A stretch of 64,000 nt of DNA from Trametes villosa (GCA_002964805.2 PUDQ02000132.1:1-64000), one strand, 5' to 3'. Counted from the stretch's first letter, positions 44,378 to 57,164 are shown. Program-made: numbers and translations. The notes: a model not told the origin generated them from the letters alone.

Positions 44378-45614
44378 GATACCCCCCATGTCTATATCCT
44401 GTGATGTCCAGAAAGCTCTGCGGGTATATCAGACGCAGCGCAGTTAGTCGATGAGCTCGCACATGTGAACGGGGCGACTCACTGTACTGTAAGTGTTCGC
44501 CGGGGAGTGCAAAATACGAGAAGCCTGACATTTTCACTCCTCCTGGGCGAGCCCTGAAGGCCTGACTCACCGCTGGCCCTCTTCTGAAACCGTTCATTGA
44601 AACAGTCGGGCTACCACATTTAAAGACCGGGCTTTCAACCGTGGTTAATCCGCGGCGAGTGCCAGAAGCTTTCAAGCCGTGTACTTACGATTCCGACAGA
44701 AAGCGGCTTGTTGTCGAGACCATTGAAACTGAGAGGCGAGCTTAGGGAGTAAGGCGGCCGACGCTACAGAGCAGGAGGTACGCAGCGACGCCATAGCCAA
44801 GTTAGAGAGCGATCAAGGCGTAGCGCATCCGCAGTGGTTCCCCGCAGCCGACAAAAGCATCGCAAGTCATGTGGAATAGGAATGTATCCAGTTTTGACTC
44901 ACCTACCGTGGATCAAATGGATGGAATGTCAGAGAGGTACAGCAGTGATGCCAGCGAGAAATTCTGCAATGTACAAACGATGATTCTCACCTCCAACTCG
45001 AACAGGCGTCGATCATCATAGACCTCTGTGGCTGACTATCTCTGGAATTACGGTAGGACCGTGAGTCTTCTGGTCTGCGCCACGAGAAGAGTCTGGTGTT
45101 CCCTAGGAGCGGTGAAACACTCAATGGTTACCGTGCGTGGCAGGAACCACGATTGGGCTGTAGCCTACGTTGTGCTGCCGCGAGGACCTCGCCTTTCTCT
45201 CAGTAGCACTGCAGTGAACATCAGTACGGTTCTGCCATGCGATTGGGCCGCTGCTAACTGACCAGATGCCATCCTCTGCGGCCGGGGACGCGCCACGTAG
45301 CATGATGGCGGAAGGAGAACGCGGTAGACGCCAGTGACGGCGGAGACGCACAAGATCCCCTCCGCCTCGGGACCTTGCCTCATCCGATGGAGAGCGGCTC
45401 AACCAAGTCGGGCGGCATTCACATTTGCTTCATGGGTGCATAGTTGAGGCGGGATGCTCGATTTACAGACGGTGGATGTGGGTGCGGAAAGGGTACATAG
45501 GTATTCTACAAATTCAGCGCGCTCAGATTCCTGTGGTACCGACTCAGACCAGGTACAAGTGAACTGAATATCACGGGCGATGCAGGAAATAGTACGTATT
45601 GAGCGCAAAGTTAT
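44378..45614. other. No supported gene; 3' side of the transposase
   Basis: No convincing exons. No inner inverted terminus for the Plavaka gene alone could be found here that pairs with anything near 52.3-53.4 kb. Confidence 0.4.
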
Positions 45615-48600
45615 CTACACGTTGTGATGAGGGGCGGGAACATGGTGGAGTAGCTCGAAGGAGTGGTGGTCAGCGTACTTGTTCACATAGAACGTGGAGA
45701 ACTTATCCAGTGCTTCCTCGCTTTTCAGGGTCTCCGATACGTCGCTGCCGAGACTTGACCCAATCAGATGCGCCGCGCGAACGATGTTGTTGAGGTGTAT
45801 GACGGAAAGGAGAGGGGTGCGTCCGCGGCCCGGCGGTCGGAGGTAGGAGGGCTCGACGGTCCACATTCCCGTATCTTCGTCAACTTCGTCATGCGTCCTC
45901 CGAAACCAGTGAACCACCGCGCAGGGATAGCGCCGCCGTCTGTATGTGAATGCGAAGAACAGGCGGACGCGAGCCACCTCCATGCCGGAGAGACCTGGGG
46001 CGCCGTTTGCCTTGTTCACGAAGACACAATCGAAGCGCGGGCAGCGTCCCCTCCACGAGGGGTTCGCTCGGATTATCTCCCGGTGCATGCCGCCTATCCC
46101 GCATGGGTCGCTTGGCGCATAGAATGTCGATGCGGCGGAGTAGTAGGCTGTCAATGGCTCGTCCTCGAAGTGGGGGCATGCGTCGAGAGGCAAGGATGCT
46201 CCGCTCAAGGCTCCTACCTGGCCGCGATTGAGCTCATGGTAGAGGAAGCGTCGGATGTGTGCGAGAAGGTTGGGTACCGCGAACGCCGTGCTGAGTTCCT
46301 CAACTGTGCTGCCATGAGTCCGTTCTGATTATGCGCCGTCAGATGGCGACCGGGACAGTCTACAGCATCATCATGCTCACGAGGGGTTGTTGCCATTGAA
46401 GTATACGCCATGACGGTAGGACCCGAGACTGCGCCATCGTCATCAGCAGTCCCAGGGCGCCCCGCTAAGGGGTTCCTCTTCTTCCTGCTTTTCTTCGCGT
46501 GGCGCTTGGCTTCCTCGCGACGTTCCGGGTCTTTTATCGAGTCAATGTCAGCAGCTAGTTTCACGGGTCCTGTATTGTCGTTGCGAGGGGCTCACCTAGC
46601 ATCATGATAGCAGCGTTGAGGCAACTGCCGTGCATCATCCCTCGATCGGTGAAGTCGACTCGAGCAGCCGCCAACTTGTCCAGGCGTTGATTCGTCATAA
46701 GCATCTGTCCAAGTGCTTCGTAGCGGCTTGAGCGGCGCCACGGCTCCTTGACAGCCTTAATATGCTTGGATTCTGTGATAGACGAGCACAGGCCGTTCGG
46801 GGAGCCGAAGTCCCAAATACGATCAACGTAATGGACGCGCGAGTGTTGTCGGGGTAGGGCGAATCCCTCTGAGCGGACCCCGCTGGTGCGGAAGAACTCA
46901 CGGCAATCCGAGAACTGCTGGAGGGCTGCTTCCATCTGCGCGATAGTCTCTTCAGTGTGAGAGTCGCGCCTCACGAGGTAGCAGAACTCTAAGAAGCTCT
47001 TGATCGACTTGACTATGTCAGGAGGGAGAAGGCCGTCGATTGCCGGGAGATAGACCTGTAAAAATTGTCGTGAGGATCGTCAATACCACTAGCCGACACG
47101 AGAGTAGCCTTTGCAAGTAGTACCTTCATCAACGCCTTCGAATCATCGCCGGTCCACTGTTTGAATCCACGCCCCTCGTGGAAGTGGCGAAGCTTGGAGA
47201 AAGGAGGCACGGTCGCGATGCTTTCCCGGTGCAAGCTATATGAGAACACTTGGACTACATGCGTGCAGAATAACGTACCGCCGGTCAATCTGAGCTAGAA
47301 TTTTCGCCGCACCGACATCACCGTGTTCTTGCTTGAGGTATTGCTCGACCCAGGTTACTAGGTGGTCTTTGAACGTTCCCTTAATGAGCTGATGTAGTAT
47401 GTCGGGAGCAAGTAGCTCATGTATGTCGGCGCGGGGAAAGTTGTTAGTGAACGGCTGAGGCAAGGGTAGGATGAGTACTGCGTCGCATTGAAGCGTGCTT
47501 CAGAGTCTATTCTAACATACCACAACGTCACCAACAATGCCATACTGCTCCCAGAGCTCGCCGAGCTCAAACTGCTGGACTAGATACTCCGTATGGTCCC
47601 TGCTCCTCGAAAGGCCTCCCCCGTGCTCGATATCGTGCTTCTCCAGCATGCAGCTAAAGGTGCATCAAGAACTGCGATGTAGAACAGTAGATGTAGCCCG
47701 ACTTACATTGGGCACCACCCTTGGACGATGCACGCGAGCAGCGCCTGCTCGGGATAATCCGCGATGTACGGTCCGAGCCCGTAGATGACCTTGCGGAAAT
47801 GACCGTCCCCGCAACGCACCACGTCCGGCTTCTCCATCCACGGCCGCAGCGGTTGCAGAATACGGCTGAGCGACGTATGGAACAATTGTCGACGAAACTT
47901 GCGGAAACTTGCGTCGTTCGCATCGCGCTTGTTGGCTGAAGAGCCGGTCAATAATCACGGCTGCAAACTTGAGATTGAAAACATATCACTGACTCTTGGG
48001 TATGGCTAGAAAGCCGATCAGGGCTACGGCGTTTCTGTGGGCTCGTCGGACGCCGTTGTGAACGTTCCCGATTGAGCAGTATACGGGGTAATATTCGTTC
48101 TGGCCGGTGGCCACCGAAACCGTGGTCTTATCGCTCCCCAGTATGACGGGAACGAAGGAGGAGTTCTGTGCCGCAGGATCCTCGCTGATGATGTTCTGTT
48201 ACACAAATTTTAGCGTGCTCAGCGCGTCTCCCACCGAATGAACACGTACCGCCTGGCGCCAAGCCCATTCGCCGCCCATGAAGTCCTGCAACCTACGTTT
48301 CGAGTTGTGGTCGAACTCGCGGAAGGGCGCGAAGTCAATCTCGTCTTTGAAATCGGGGTTCTCTATCATACGCCGTACGACGGCGCGAGGGTCCCGGTAG
48401 AAGACGCTGTGTTTGTCGGTCATCCAGGGCGGGGCACCCGAGGCTGGGAGCTCGCCGCTGTACGAGAGCGTGAAACTCTCCCATTTCACGTCGCCGAGAG
48501 GGATGTTGTCGATGGTTTTGTATAGGTCCTCTTGCCCTCGAAAAGGTGGTGAACCGCCATGCTTCAGGAGTGTTGCAGCCCACAGCTCGAGGAGCTCGTT

Positions 48601-49852
48601 GATGTTCCCGGCCGGCATTTGCTCCTTTCTGTACAGGAGATCAGCTAGCTCGAAGGAGACCCTATCCTCGAACGGAGCCCAGTCATCCACACCCTGTTCC
48701 GCAGGAGGCGGCGGAGGCGGAGACCCTGCCGGTAGCGTCTCTCCGTCGGAATTGCAAGGCCTCCCTATGTATGTCAACAGGTAGTTGAGCCTGCGGCGCG
48801 AAGCGGTGTTGTACAAGTATGTCCCACCGTTAATGACAGGGTGCACGTCCCTGCGCCTTGGTTTGCTCCCGCTGGTATGCTGCAGTGAGGGGATATCCTC
48901 GTTCCGTCTGCGGTGGTCTGATGCTCCCCCGCCTGAGCCTGTGGGCGAAGCAGTGGGCGACTCATAAGCAAGAGGGGATGTTGGGTGCTCGTCGGACCCA
49001 TTGTGCAGCGAGGACGGCGGAGTGGGAGTCCGCAACGGGGCTTCTCCGCGTTGGTGCAGATCGTGTAGAGCTACGCCAAACGGTCAGTCTCGGAGCATCA
49101 AAATGCATACGTGAGGGAACAGACCGGCGGGATTCCCCTTGGCGGCGCTGTCGTACGCTTCGCCTTCTTCCGGCGCACCGTAGTCCAGATCGCCAGGGTC
49201 ATAGTAGTAGTCGGGGTCTTCAAAGTCGGTGTCGGTGTCCGAGTCGGAGCTGCTCGAATCCGAGGAGGTGTCCGAGTCGGAGCTGCTTGAATCCGAGTGA
49301 GTGTCGTCGTTGGAGCTGATTTCGGCATGAGCATCGGCGTCGCCACGCGGCTCCATGTCGTCATCTGCGTCAGAGAGATGGTCTGTGTCGCTGTCGTTCA
49401 TGTGGGAGTCGATGTCGCCAGATGCGCGAGCCTCGCCTCCGTGGTGAGAAACGCTCCTGTCGATACTCATGCGCTCGTCCCCAGCGTTGTCCGGAGCGGG
49501 GTCGTGTCCAGACTGCTGAATAGAGGGATGTAAGAGTCAGCCCTTCGTAATACCATGACGTTGGTATCGGGCGTGCCGCGGCATAGCATACCTCCAAGTT
49601 CTGACCGCAGTCGGCTGCGGAACCCTCGCCCTCATCGCCCGAGGTCGGGTCAAGCGGTGGAAGATCAGCATCAAACTCGCCGGCGTTGTTCAGAGGTTCC
49701 GAGTCGAGGACAGGGTCCGGAGGTTCTTGGACGGCGTCGTCCAACTCGACGGCGGGCTCCCACCCCGGATGCCAGCGTCGCATATGCTGAGTTAGGCCCG
49801 TCTTGTTCTTCAAATGGCGGTTGCATCCGGGTACCTCGCACCGTAGAGACAT
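45615..49852 (-). CDS. Plavaka transposase, 1,215 aa, apparently intact
   Basis: Eleven exons join without a stop: 49852..49592, 49515..49125, 49070..48250, 48195..47994, 47935..47707, 47653..47521, 47454..47279, 47220..47124, 47055..46596, 46569..46381 and 46303..45615 (3,648 nt). Residues 5-28 form a C2H2 finger (C-x4-C-x12-H-x4-H). An acidic Ser/Asp linker follows, then the Plavaka core: L-G-S-D-K-T-T-V-S, V-H-N-G-V-R-R-A-H-R-N-A-V, F-R-K-F-R-R-Q-L-F-H, F-P-R-A-D-I-H-E-L-L, G-F-K-Q-W-T-G-D-D-S-K-A-L, I-T-E-S-K-H-I-K-A-V-K-E-P-W-R-R. The end is typical (D-E-D-T-G-M-W; Y-V-N-K-Y-A-D-H-H). Candidate catalytic acids are the D of G-S-D-K, the D of A-P-D-I-L-H and the E of I-T-E-S-K-H. One interruption (46595..46570) is only 26 nt, and the donor after exon 2 is weak. 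It would cut and integrate the element. Confidence 0.85.
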
Positions 49853-50378
49853 GATTGGCGATGAGGAAGAGTGGGAACGCTGTGTAGTTTAGGAATGCGC
49901 AGGTTTGGGGCTCAAGCTCGATGGCGAGAGAGAAGGGCATCCCTCAGAATATATAGCAGCTGGGAATGCGGTGATTTAAAGGTTCTCAGACACAAACTGG
50001 ACGCAGGAAGGCGTACATTCAACTCCACAGAACACGCTTGTGTGAGCCGCTTGGCAGGCTCCTTGCGAAGCCGCAGTGGAGTGCCCATTTGTGACTACAC
50101 CGTGCCCCGAAACGATGCATACGGAGGGGACCAAAGGCCGAGTAACGCATGTGCGGCGCGCAACGTTGACGTTCGTCCAGCCTTGCGCGGTGCACGCTGC
50201 CGCGGCGACACCCAACGTAACTGGCATCCGAATACTCGAAGCACTCACCACGTTGAAGACGGACCGCGAGCACGTTTTCGAAGGTTGTAGAGAGTTCGAA
50301 GGTGTGTATTGCGCTGTCACTAGTCCATAATGGGGAGGTCGATTGCGATTGCGTACGCCTGAGGCGCAGCAGAGACCC

Positions 50379-52220
50379 TCAGTTCGCAAGGTTCTGAAGT
50401 TCGGGCCACTTGCTAAACGAGTCTAGACCACGACACCACCGCTCCTCTCCAGTCTGCCCGTACATCGCCCCTGAGGCGAGGAAGGCCTTCTCAGTCCTAA
50501 AACCGCATTCGACGAACAGGAAAAGCCCGCCTGCCGAATATTGAGTGACCGAGAAGCGGCTTTCGTGCGGCTGCACCGCGGTGTTGGAGTGTGCTAGGAG
50601 AGCGGAGGGGATGAGGATGGTGGATCCTGGAGGGAATTCGACGATCATCTCTAGCTCCCAGAGAATGAGGTGCCCGCCGCGCGTGTGATCGAAGGAGCCC
50701 AGGGCGGTGACTGCGCACATGCCTGCGGCGCGATTTTGGAAATCCGTGTGTTTGAATGTCTTGGTTCGGGGTCCCATATTGAACGTTACGCTCCCGAAGA
50801 CAGATTTCTTGAAGTTGCGCCGCAGGCCGGGGTTCCAATGCAGCAAGGCACTCAGGTTCTCCGCGTATTCGCCGTGCAGCTTGGGCGCGAACAAGCGGAA
50901 CGCGCCTGCATGCCATGAGTACAGAAGCAAGACGGTGAAGCGGGGGAGCAACTTGCCATTCCCGAACCCCGCGATTCTCCGGATAGCGTGGTTTGCGAGG
51001 AGCATATCGACAACCCGCTGTTCACTCTGTAGAAGGTTCCGATTGCACGGCACCTAACGGGCGGGTCCAGACGTTAGCATTACGAATGAGAACTGAGACG
51101 CTTCTACGGTCACTCGCCGTTTGGCCTCTGCCGTAAGAAATCCCCGCAGCAATCACGCTGAACTTGCCCCGCCGGTGCGTCGTCTCCTCACACTCTTGCC
51201 CTAACCGGGTGCGGGCTTGTTCTAGAGCAGCGCAGGCGTTCTGCATGAGAGCGGACCACCCCTTGTCTCTGGGGGCGCCCGCCAACACCCCTATCACCCG
51301 GTTCTCTCGATCCAGGATGACGTGGGGGGTACTGCTGGGGGTTAGATTCATCCGAGGATCAGACATCACACGACGCACCTTCCATCCCACTCTATATATT
51401 GGAATCCGAGCTCCCGCGCCTCCTCTATGGTCAATGTCGTGCCGTCTACTCTGGAGGACTGCGGTCGACTCCCAATGAAACCCGACGGCGCGGCAGAGAC
51501 GAGTCCTCCTGAAGTGTTCCTATAAGAGGAACCGCCGCCGTCCCCCTTGAGTCCGAGAACGAGCGATGTCTTTATAGGGACAGCGTCGCTCAGTCGGGAG
51601 AGAGCGACTTGCTTGGGTGCACTCGAGGCTTGGGGCCCTGCCTGAACCTGTTGATCCCTCCAGGCACGACGACGCTCCTTGTAGCGCCGCTTGCTGCGCT
51701 CATCCTTGGTCTCCTTTCGACCAGGGCCTGGCGTCACCAGCGGCGGGCCTCTTTCCCAAGTCCCATGTGCGGGCGTGATTCTGCCTGCTTCCGCAGCGCA
51801 CGCGCCCTCTGTGTGGTCCGCGGCGGCAGAACCGACGTCTAGAGCAGACGCGACGGGAGAATCGCGCCGAGGAAATTTGGTGGGAGTGGGACGTGGGGAG
51901 AGCGATCCTCTTGGGTGTTTTTCTGACGCGGGGCGCGAGAGGAGTGCGTCTGTGGAGGGTTCAGCACCAACGGAACGGGAGTGCGTTGGATTCGCGTGTT
52001 GGAGGATGCAGGGGGTGGGCACGGCGACGCTTGCGCCAGCACCGCGCTCGGGGTGCTTGTCGAGGCTGGTGTACGAGGCGGAGGAGATCGCCGAGGACGC
52101 GGTCGAATTAGCATGCAGGGAGGGGTAGCACTGGCGTTCGGCCGGGTAGAGTGGGGTGCACTCGCCCCCGCTGTTACAAGGGGAGGCGGGCGCGCCGTCG
52201 TCGTCTCCAACCCCACGCAT
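50379..52220 (-). CDS. TET/JBP-like 2-oxoglutarate/Fe(II) dioxygenase
   Basis: Exons from about 52220..51379, 51335..about 51131 and 51053..50379. The last includes a 51-nt GCAAGT..CAG interval near 50,905-50,955 that splices in frame to F-G-N-G-A-F-R-L-F-A-P-K. The N-terminal part is disordered with a basic R-R-Y-K-E-R-R-R. The double-stranded beta-helix follows: E-W-D-G-R, R-V-I-G-V-L-A-G, H-R-R-G-K-F, A-I-R-R-I-A-G-F-G. Iron ligands are H-T-D (about 50,745) and the H of L-L-A-H-S-N (about 50,590); the 2OG-binding Arg is in E-S-R-F-S-V-T-Q-Y. TET/JBP enzymes oxidise modified bases in DNA; in Agaricomycetes the family is expanded and linked to DNA transposons. Same strand as the transposase, about 530 bp away. 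The 5' end is uncertain because the frame stays open upstream of 52,220. At least two introns seem to use GC donors. Confidence 0.78.
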
Positions 52221-53490
52221 GAAGTCCTCGTCTGCGCGCTGTTCCGCCCGCTCTAGAAGGAGCCGCGTGTTGAAGGACAGGGGGGCGCCGAGCGCAACGA
52301 CGCCATCGCCCCCGTTACATAGGAGGAAGTTCCTGCGTGAACGTGTCTTATGACACGGATGCTGTCAGTCCTTTCCTTTACCACGCAGGGAGGACTTACC
52401 GCTCGAAAGGGAGCGTCTGGCGCCGCCGGATGTGCGGCTAAACGTTCGGAAATGGTTTTTATTGTGAGCGCTATGATTTCGCACGGAAGACGCAGACGTG
52501 CATGATCAACAGATGGCCGGGTCCCAGGGTCGGGTCCGCGAGCCACACCTGCCGATCCATGCGAGTGCTTGAGTGCAAGGTAAACGAACTCACGTTTGGA
52601 GTGGCGTCGGGCCCGAGGGGCGTGCTTGCCCATAGCAGTTGCTGCGTGTGCTGTAGGGACTGCATCGGCGCGCGTTCGTCAGGATATAACCCGTAAATGC
52701 GCCTCAAGGAAGATTCCTTGCAGGCACGCAAAACGTATGGAGATTACGCACTTGCTAGAGCTATCCAACAGGCGCCGTGACGATGCCTTCTGTGAGCTGT
52801 GGGCGCGGCGGCCGTGAACTAGAAGGGAAGATCAGCGGATGACGTACACTGAAGCGAGAAGAGATGTAGGGGGAGGGAGATGTAGGGGGAGGGAGTTCCT
52901 TTGCATTACATGCGGTTTCCGAGGTCGGATCCCAGCGCTGCAAGCCACAAACCCCGTCCGCGGGTCAAGCTGAGAGGCCCACTAACCGCGAGCAGCCCGG
53001 CTTGAAACAAAGACAGCCAAAAACGGGTACTGGTGCGCGAGCTTCTAGCTGAGTGAGCGTTGAGGGCGCGCGCGGTGTTGGTTGGGTGATAAGGGGGGAG
53101 TGATTCTACGCGCCCGTGTTGAGTTCGCGACATTCCGGCGTGCCGTGCCCACAGGGCCAAACACAGGCGAATGGGCGCTTATCCCTTTATGGCCGTGGTC
53201 AAGCCCCACCGTGAGCCTCTCCTCCTATAGGAAACAGCATACGGCGGCGCAATGCTTACCGTCTCAAGCGGGCTGCTGCTGCATCCCTATTCATCCCCGC
53301 GAGCGCCCAACACGTTGTCGGTACTTACGGCGTCACCGTAAGGCGCGCTTCAATTGGGAAGGCTTCGTGCCACAGTGGCAGACCGGCGCCCCGCAATTCG
53401 CTACCCGTGCCACGTAGTATAAAATCCTCTCTCTCCAGATCAATCCTCGCTCACACCTTCAAGTTTTCCCCCATCCTCACGCAAAGCAGG
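52221..53490. other. Intergenic; possible 5' exons of the dioxygenase, short tandem repeat
   Basis: The dioxygenase frame remains open to about 52,330, where an intron acceptor may lie. Two perfect 16-bp units (AGATGTAGGGGGAGGG) sit at 52,862-52,893. The rest would hold two divergent promoters. Confidence 0.45.
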
Positions 53491-55051
53491 ATGCCCCAGC
53501 CCCCTGATATGTCCGTCGCCGAGTCGACGCTCGTCGCTTCGGACGGGCCAGTGTCCACCCCCGAGCCCTCCGTGCCCCAGGCTTCCGCCTCCGAGCCTCT
53601 CGTCGCCGCCGAGTCGACGCTCGTCGCTTCGGATGGGCCAGTTTCCGCCTCTGAGCCATCCGTGCCCGAGACTTCCGCCCCCGAGCCTCTCGTCGCCTTG
53701 GACGGGCCAGGTTCCGCCTCCGAGCCCTCCGTGCCCGAGGCTTCCGCCCCCGAGCCTCTCGTCGCCTTGGACGGGCCAGTTTCCGCCTCCGAGCCTGTCG
53801 TTGCCCCCGAGGCTCTTGTCGCCACTGGAGCCCTCGTCGCCCCCAAGCCTCTCGTCGCCGCTGAGCCCCTCGCCGACGCCGAGCCGACGCTTGTCGCTTC
53901 GGGCGGGCCAGTGTCCACCCCCGAGCCCTCCGTGCCCCAGGCTTCCGCCTCCGAGCCTCTCGTCGCCGCCGCGTCGGTGCTCGTCGCTTCGGATGGGCCA
54001 GTTTCCGCCTCCGAGCCTGTCGTTGCCCCGGAGCCTGTCGTTGCCCCGAAGCCTGTCGTTGCCCCCGAGCCTCTTGTTGCCGCTGGAGCCCTCGTTGCCC
54101 CCGAGCCTCTCGTCGCCACTGAGCCCCTCGCCGATGCCGAGCCCACGATCGTCGCCTCGGACGGGCCAGTGTCCACCACCGAGCCCTCCGTGCCCCAGGC
54201 TTCCGCTCCCGAGCCTCTCGTTGCTCCCCAGCCTCTCGTCTCCGCCGAGACGACGCTCGCCGCCTCGGACGGGCCTGGTTCTCTCCCGGACCAATCTTCG
54301 GACACAGAGATGGACGACGCCACTGCGCCACCGGATGCGCCCGCTCCGACCCCGCCTACCCAGCAATCTACCCCGCCGAGAAAGCGTCGTCGTCGACGGA
54401 CCTCCTCCCCTGTCACGCGCGAGGCCATTGACGCAGCTCGCGAGAGAGTGCGGGAGAGGAGCATATGCCTAGGGTGGTACACTGCGCAGGACCTTCAGTG
54501 CCGCTTTGCGTTCTATGGGACGACGGAATACATCGCCCTGCAGGAGGAGATTGCGTATCGGAAGGAGCGTGAAGCCCGTGCTAGTGAGTCTCAAGGTGTC
54601 TGTTGTGCAGGACAATACTGACCTTGATCGTGCAGGGGAGAAGGCGAAGGCGGCGGGAGGGGAAGTCAAGAAGGAGGTCGACCTCGACGGTCCTACCGAG
54701 TCCGACACCGAGTCCGAGTACGAGGTCGAGTTGAGGGCGCGCCGCGCCAAACGGCAAGCCACAGAAAACGCGGTACTCAACACCGATACTGCGACGATGG
54801 GTGAGGCCGCCTCGGAGGCGGGCCCATCCAGCAAGGTTGACAAGGACTCGCTGGACGTCCAAGGTGCGCCGGGTTCCTCAGGCGAGGCCCGTCACGGCAC
54901 GGCGTCGCCTACCGAGGACGACGTAGTTGCGCCTTACCCTTCGGTATGTATCATTGCATCGTATTCATCTCGAGCTCGACAAACTCATGGTCAGGACTTA
55001 GGATATGTCCGCGGCTTCCGTCGCCCCGTCCTGTGGCGAAGCGGGCCTTAG
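53491..55051 (+). CDS. Pro/Ser/Ala/Val-rich repeat protein, 485 aa, cargo of the element
   Basis: Exons 53491..54583, 54636..54943 and 54995..55051 join in frame. Residues about 8-275 are 20 or so irregular repeats built from L-V-A-S-D-G-P-V-S, E-P-S-V-P and A-P-E-P-L-V, with repeated codons that also keep the antisense frames open. A basic patch (P-R-K-R-R-R-R-R-T, about residue 295) could be an NLS. It is followed by a helical segment with C-L-G-W-Y-T-A-Q-D-L and I-A-L-Q-E-E-I. Exon 2 is acidic (E-S-D-T-E-S-E-Y-E-V-E). No known domain. The basic-then-helical part recalls the first exon of the gene at 57,694 in style only. It may be a chromatin- or nucleus-associated protein, but the function is unknown. 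Confidence 0.6.
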
Positions 55052-55642
55052 TACCCAAACGGAGTCGCTCTGAAGGTGCCCGCCTCTAACAGCGCCGGCA
55101 GGGCCTTTCCGCTCCCCTGTGAGTATATGCCTCGATGCTGCCGCGGCCCGCACGGCTTTGCTAACGTACTACTCAAGGCTTCCGAAGTATCTTGAAATGC
55201 TGCAGTTAAATCGCCCCTTTCCCTCGTCTTGTCGCCGTCTTTACGTCTTGATGTACATACAAAAACGCTTGATATTCAATCAGTGCTAGGCTCGAGTTCA
55301 CGTATTCCGCGCATAATACAGGCAATGTACTTCACTGTCAGCCGGGGTGGTGGAAACTCAAGACATGCATTCATGTGCCAGGAGCAGTTGATGCTCGTTG
55401 TGCGATATACAAGCAAGATAAGGTACTCGATGCTACTTTTGGACCGCCGCCGCCATACCTACGAGACCCAGAAGGGGCACATTTGTCGCCCTCTCGAGCC
55501 TGCCGACGCTCGAGCCCCATCAACTTGAAGCCCTCCCCCTCTGTTGATACCGTCGATTCGAACAGAGTCGTCTGCCGCGAGAAAGCATAGCCGTTAAACT
55601 CAGGCTCTTCAGAACGCGAGGATCAGGATACTTGCTCACCTG
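55052..55642. other. Intergenic between convergent genes
   Basis: 3' ends of the repeat-protein gene and the F-box-like gene face each other. No gene seen. Confidence 0.5.
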
Positions 55643-57164
55643 CTAGCCTAGCATCACTATCCAGGGTCCGAGGACGACGGCGTAAGAAGGGAGGTCAGGG
55701 AATGCCCGGCAGAGCAGCACCACAATCGCCTGTCTGGTGACGCCGTGCGCGAAGTAGATGCGATGGACTACCAGGCTCTGAAGCTTGCACTGCTGGATAG
55801 TGGGAAGTGTATACCCGATGAGACTTGTGGGGCATTCGACCGCGGGGAGACTAAGATGGATGAGCAAGGGGCAGAGCTGTACAATACGAGGGAGCAACGC
55901 CATGGTGATGCCGCAGGTCCGCGGTCCCGGGGTGAAAGAGAGGTCGAGGGCCTCGAGGAATGGCCAGGCTGCGCAGAGGGCGAGGAGATCCTTGTCTCCG
56001 AACGCGATGAGGAGGTGGGGAAGATTGATGTTCACAGACGTGAGGTTTTCGAGGCCGATGAGCGAGGATACAAAGGTACCGAACGCCTTCGGATGGGTGT
56101 ACCACGCGACTCGAAGGGATACAATACTGACGGAGCGGAGGGTTTGCGCGAAGAGTGGAGTGGTCGCCTCGAAACTGGAGAACAGGGTGCAACTCCCTTG
56201 GATGGCGGAGAAGGCGACGTCCGTGAGCTGCTTGAAGGTGGGCGGGGAAGTGCTCTCGACCCAGCGGCCTTCATCTGCGGAAACAGTGAGCAGGCCTCCG
56301 ATTTGCAAAGAGCTAAGTCAGGCTTACCGTTCTTGACGAGGAGTTGGACCGGGATGCGATGGAGGTACCGAAAATACGCCGTGCAGCTCGACTGCTTGTC
56401 CTGAAGAGCGCGGCCACGAGAGGCTATTCTGAAGTCGGAAAGCGATGGGCAGAGGAGGGCGGTCGTCGCGAGGAACCGCTCAGTCCAGTGCGAGAAGGCT
56501 ATCCCGCCGTTCGTCTGGTCCTGGAAGGTGATTACTCCAATTTGCAGCGACTCAAGCGTGGGGCTGAGCAGGTACAGAAGGGTATCGTTGCCCACCGGGC
56601 CTTGGTCCCACATAAGTCGTTGCAGACAGCAAAGAAGCGGGGAGCTGTCCGGGATGAGGGAGGAGAAGAAGGGAAGGAGGCCGAAGTTGTCGAAGAGAGT
56701 GCCGCTTAGATCCGCAGACTTGACCAGGCTGGCGTAGTACAAGAAGCGACCGTAGAAGTCGACGCTTTGAGTGACTCGGTTCACCAAGTCCACAATCTCG
56801 TCGCTTCTGTAGTCGGAAACGCGTTAGAGGCCGTCAGGAAAGAGCTTCGAATGAGGACGTACTTTTCGGAGTGCTTGAGCACCCTGGCCACCTTTTCCAG
56901 GGGACCGATGGCCGGCGCCTTATCGAGGATGTTCATCAAGTGCCCTAAGCCAGGATTGTCGGCGCACTCGCTCCAAAGGATCGGTGCAGCCACCAGAAAG
57001 AACGTCTTGGTCACGCGCAGATAGTTCGTGAGGTCGTGGCGGTCTTTGATGTCGTAGGTGTCGCGGCGGAACTTGCTGAGGATCTGGAAGACGAAGTCGT
57101 CGCAGTTGAGCACGCGGCGCGCCGACGTTTCTTCTTCGCTTGTGAGCGGAGAGTCGAGCGCCAT
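55643..57164 (-). CDS. F-box-like protein with leucine-rich C-terminus, 470 aa
   Basis: Exons 57164..56863, 56806..56328 and 56274..55643 join in frame through GT..AG introns with good branch sites. The N-terminal 60 residues have the degenerate F-box pattern of basidiomycete expansions (L-N-C-D-D-F-V-F-Q-I-L-S-K-F, then L-R-V-T-K-T-F-F-L-V-A-A-P-I-L-W). The rest is an irregular leucine-rich array (L-S-P-T-L-E-S-L-Q-I; L-E-A-L-D-L-S-F; L-Q-S-L-V-V-H). Such proteins are thought to dock substrates to SCF ubiquitin ligases. It shares a 529-bp divergent promoter with the 57,694 gene and lies within the 24-kb element, so it would travel as cargo. A longer start (57,309 or 57,497) is possible. Confidence 0.72.

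Noticed and set aside
53440..54482. Minus-strand open frames of 284-343 aa, Gly- or Ser/Thr-rich
   Set aside because: Antisense shadow of the plus-strand repeat array. Codon-level repeats keep all frames open, and only the plus strand has a coherent spliced continuation.
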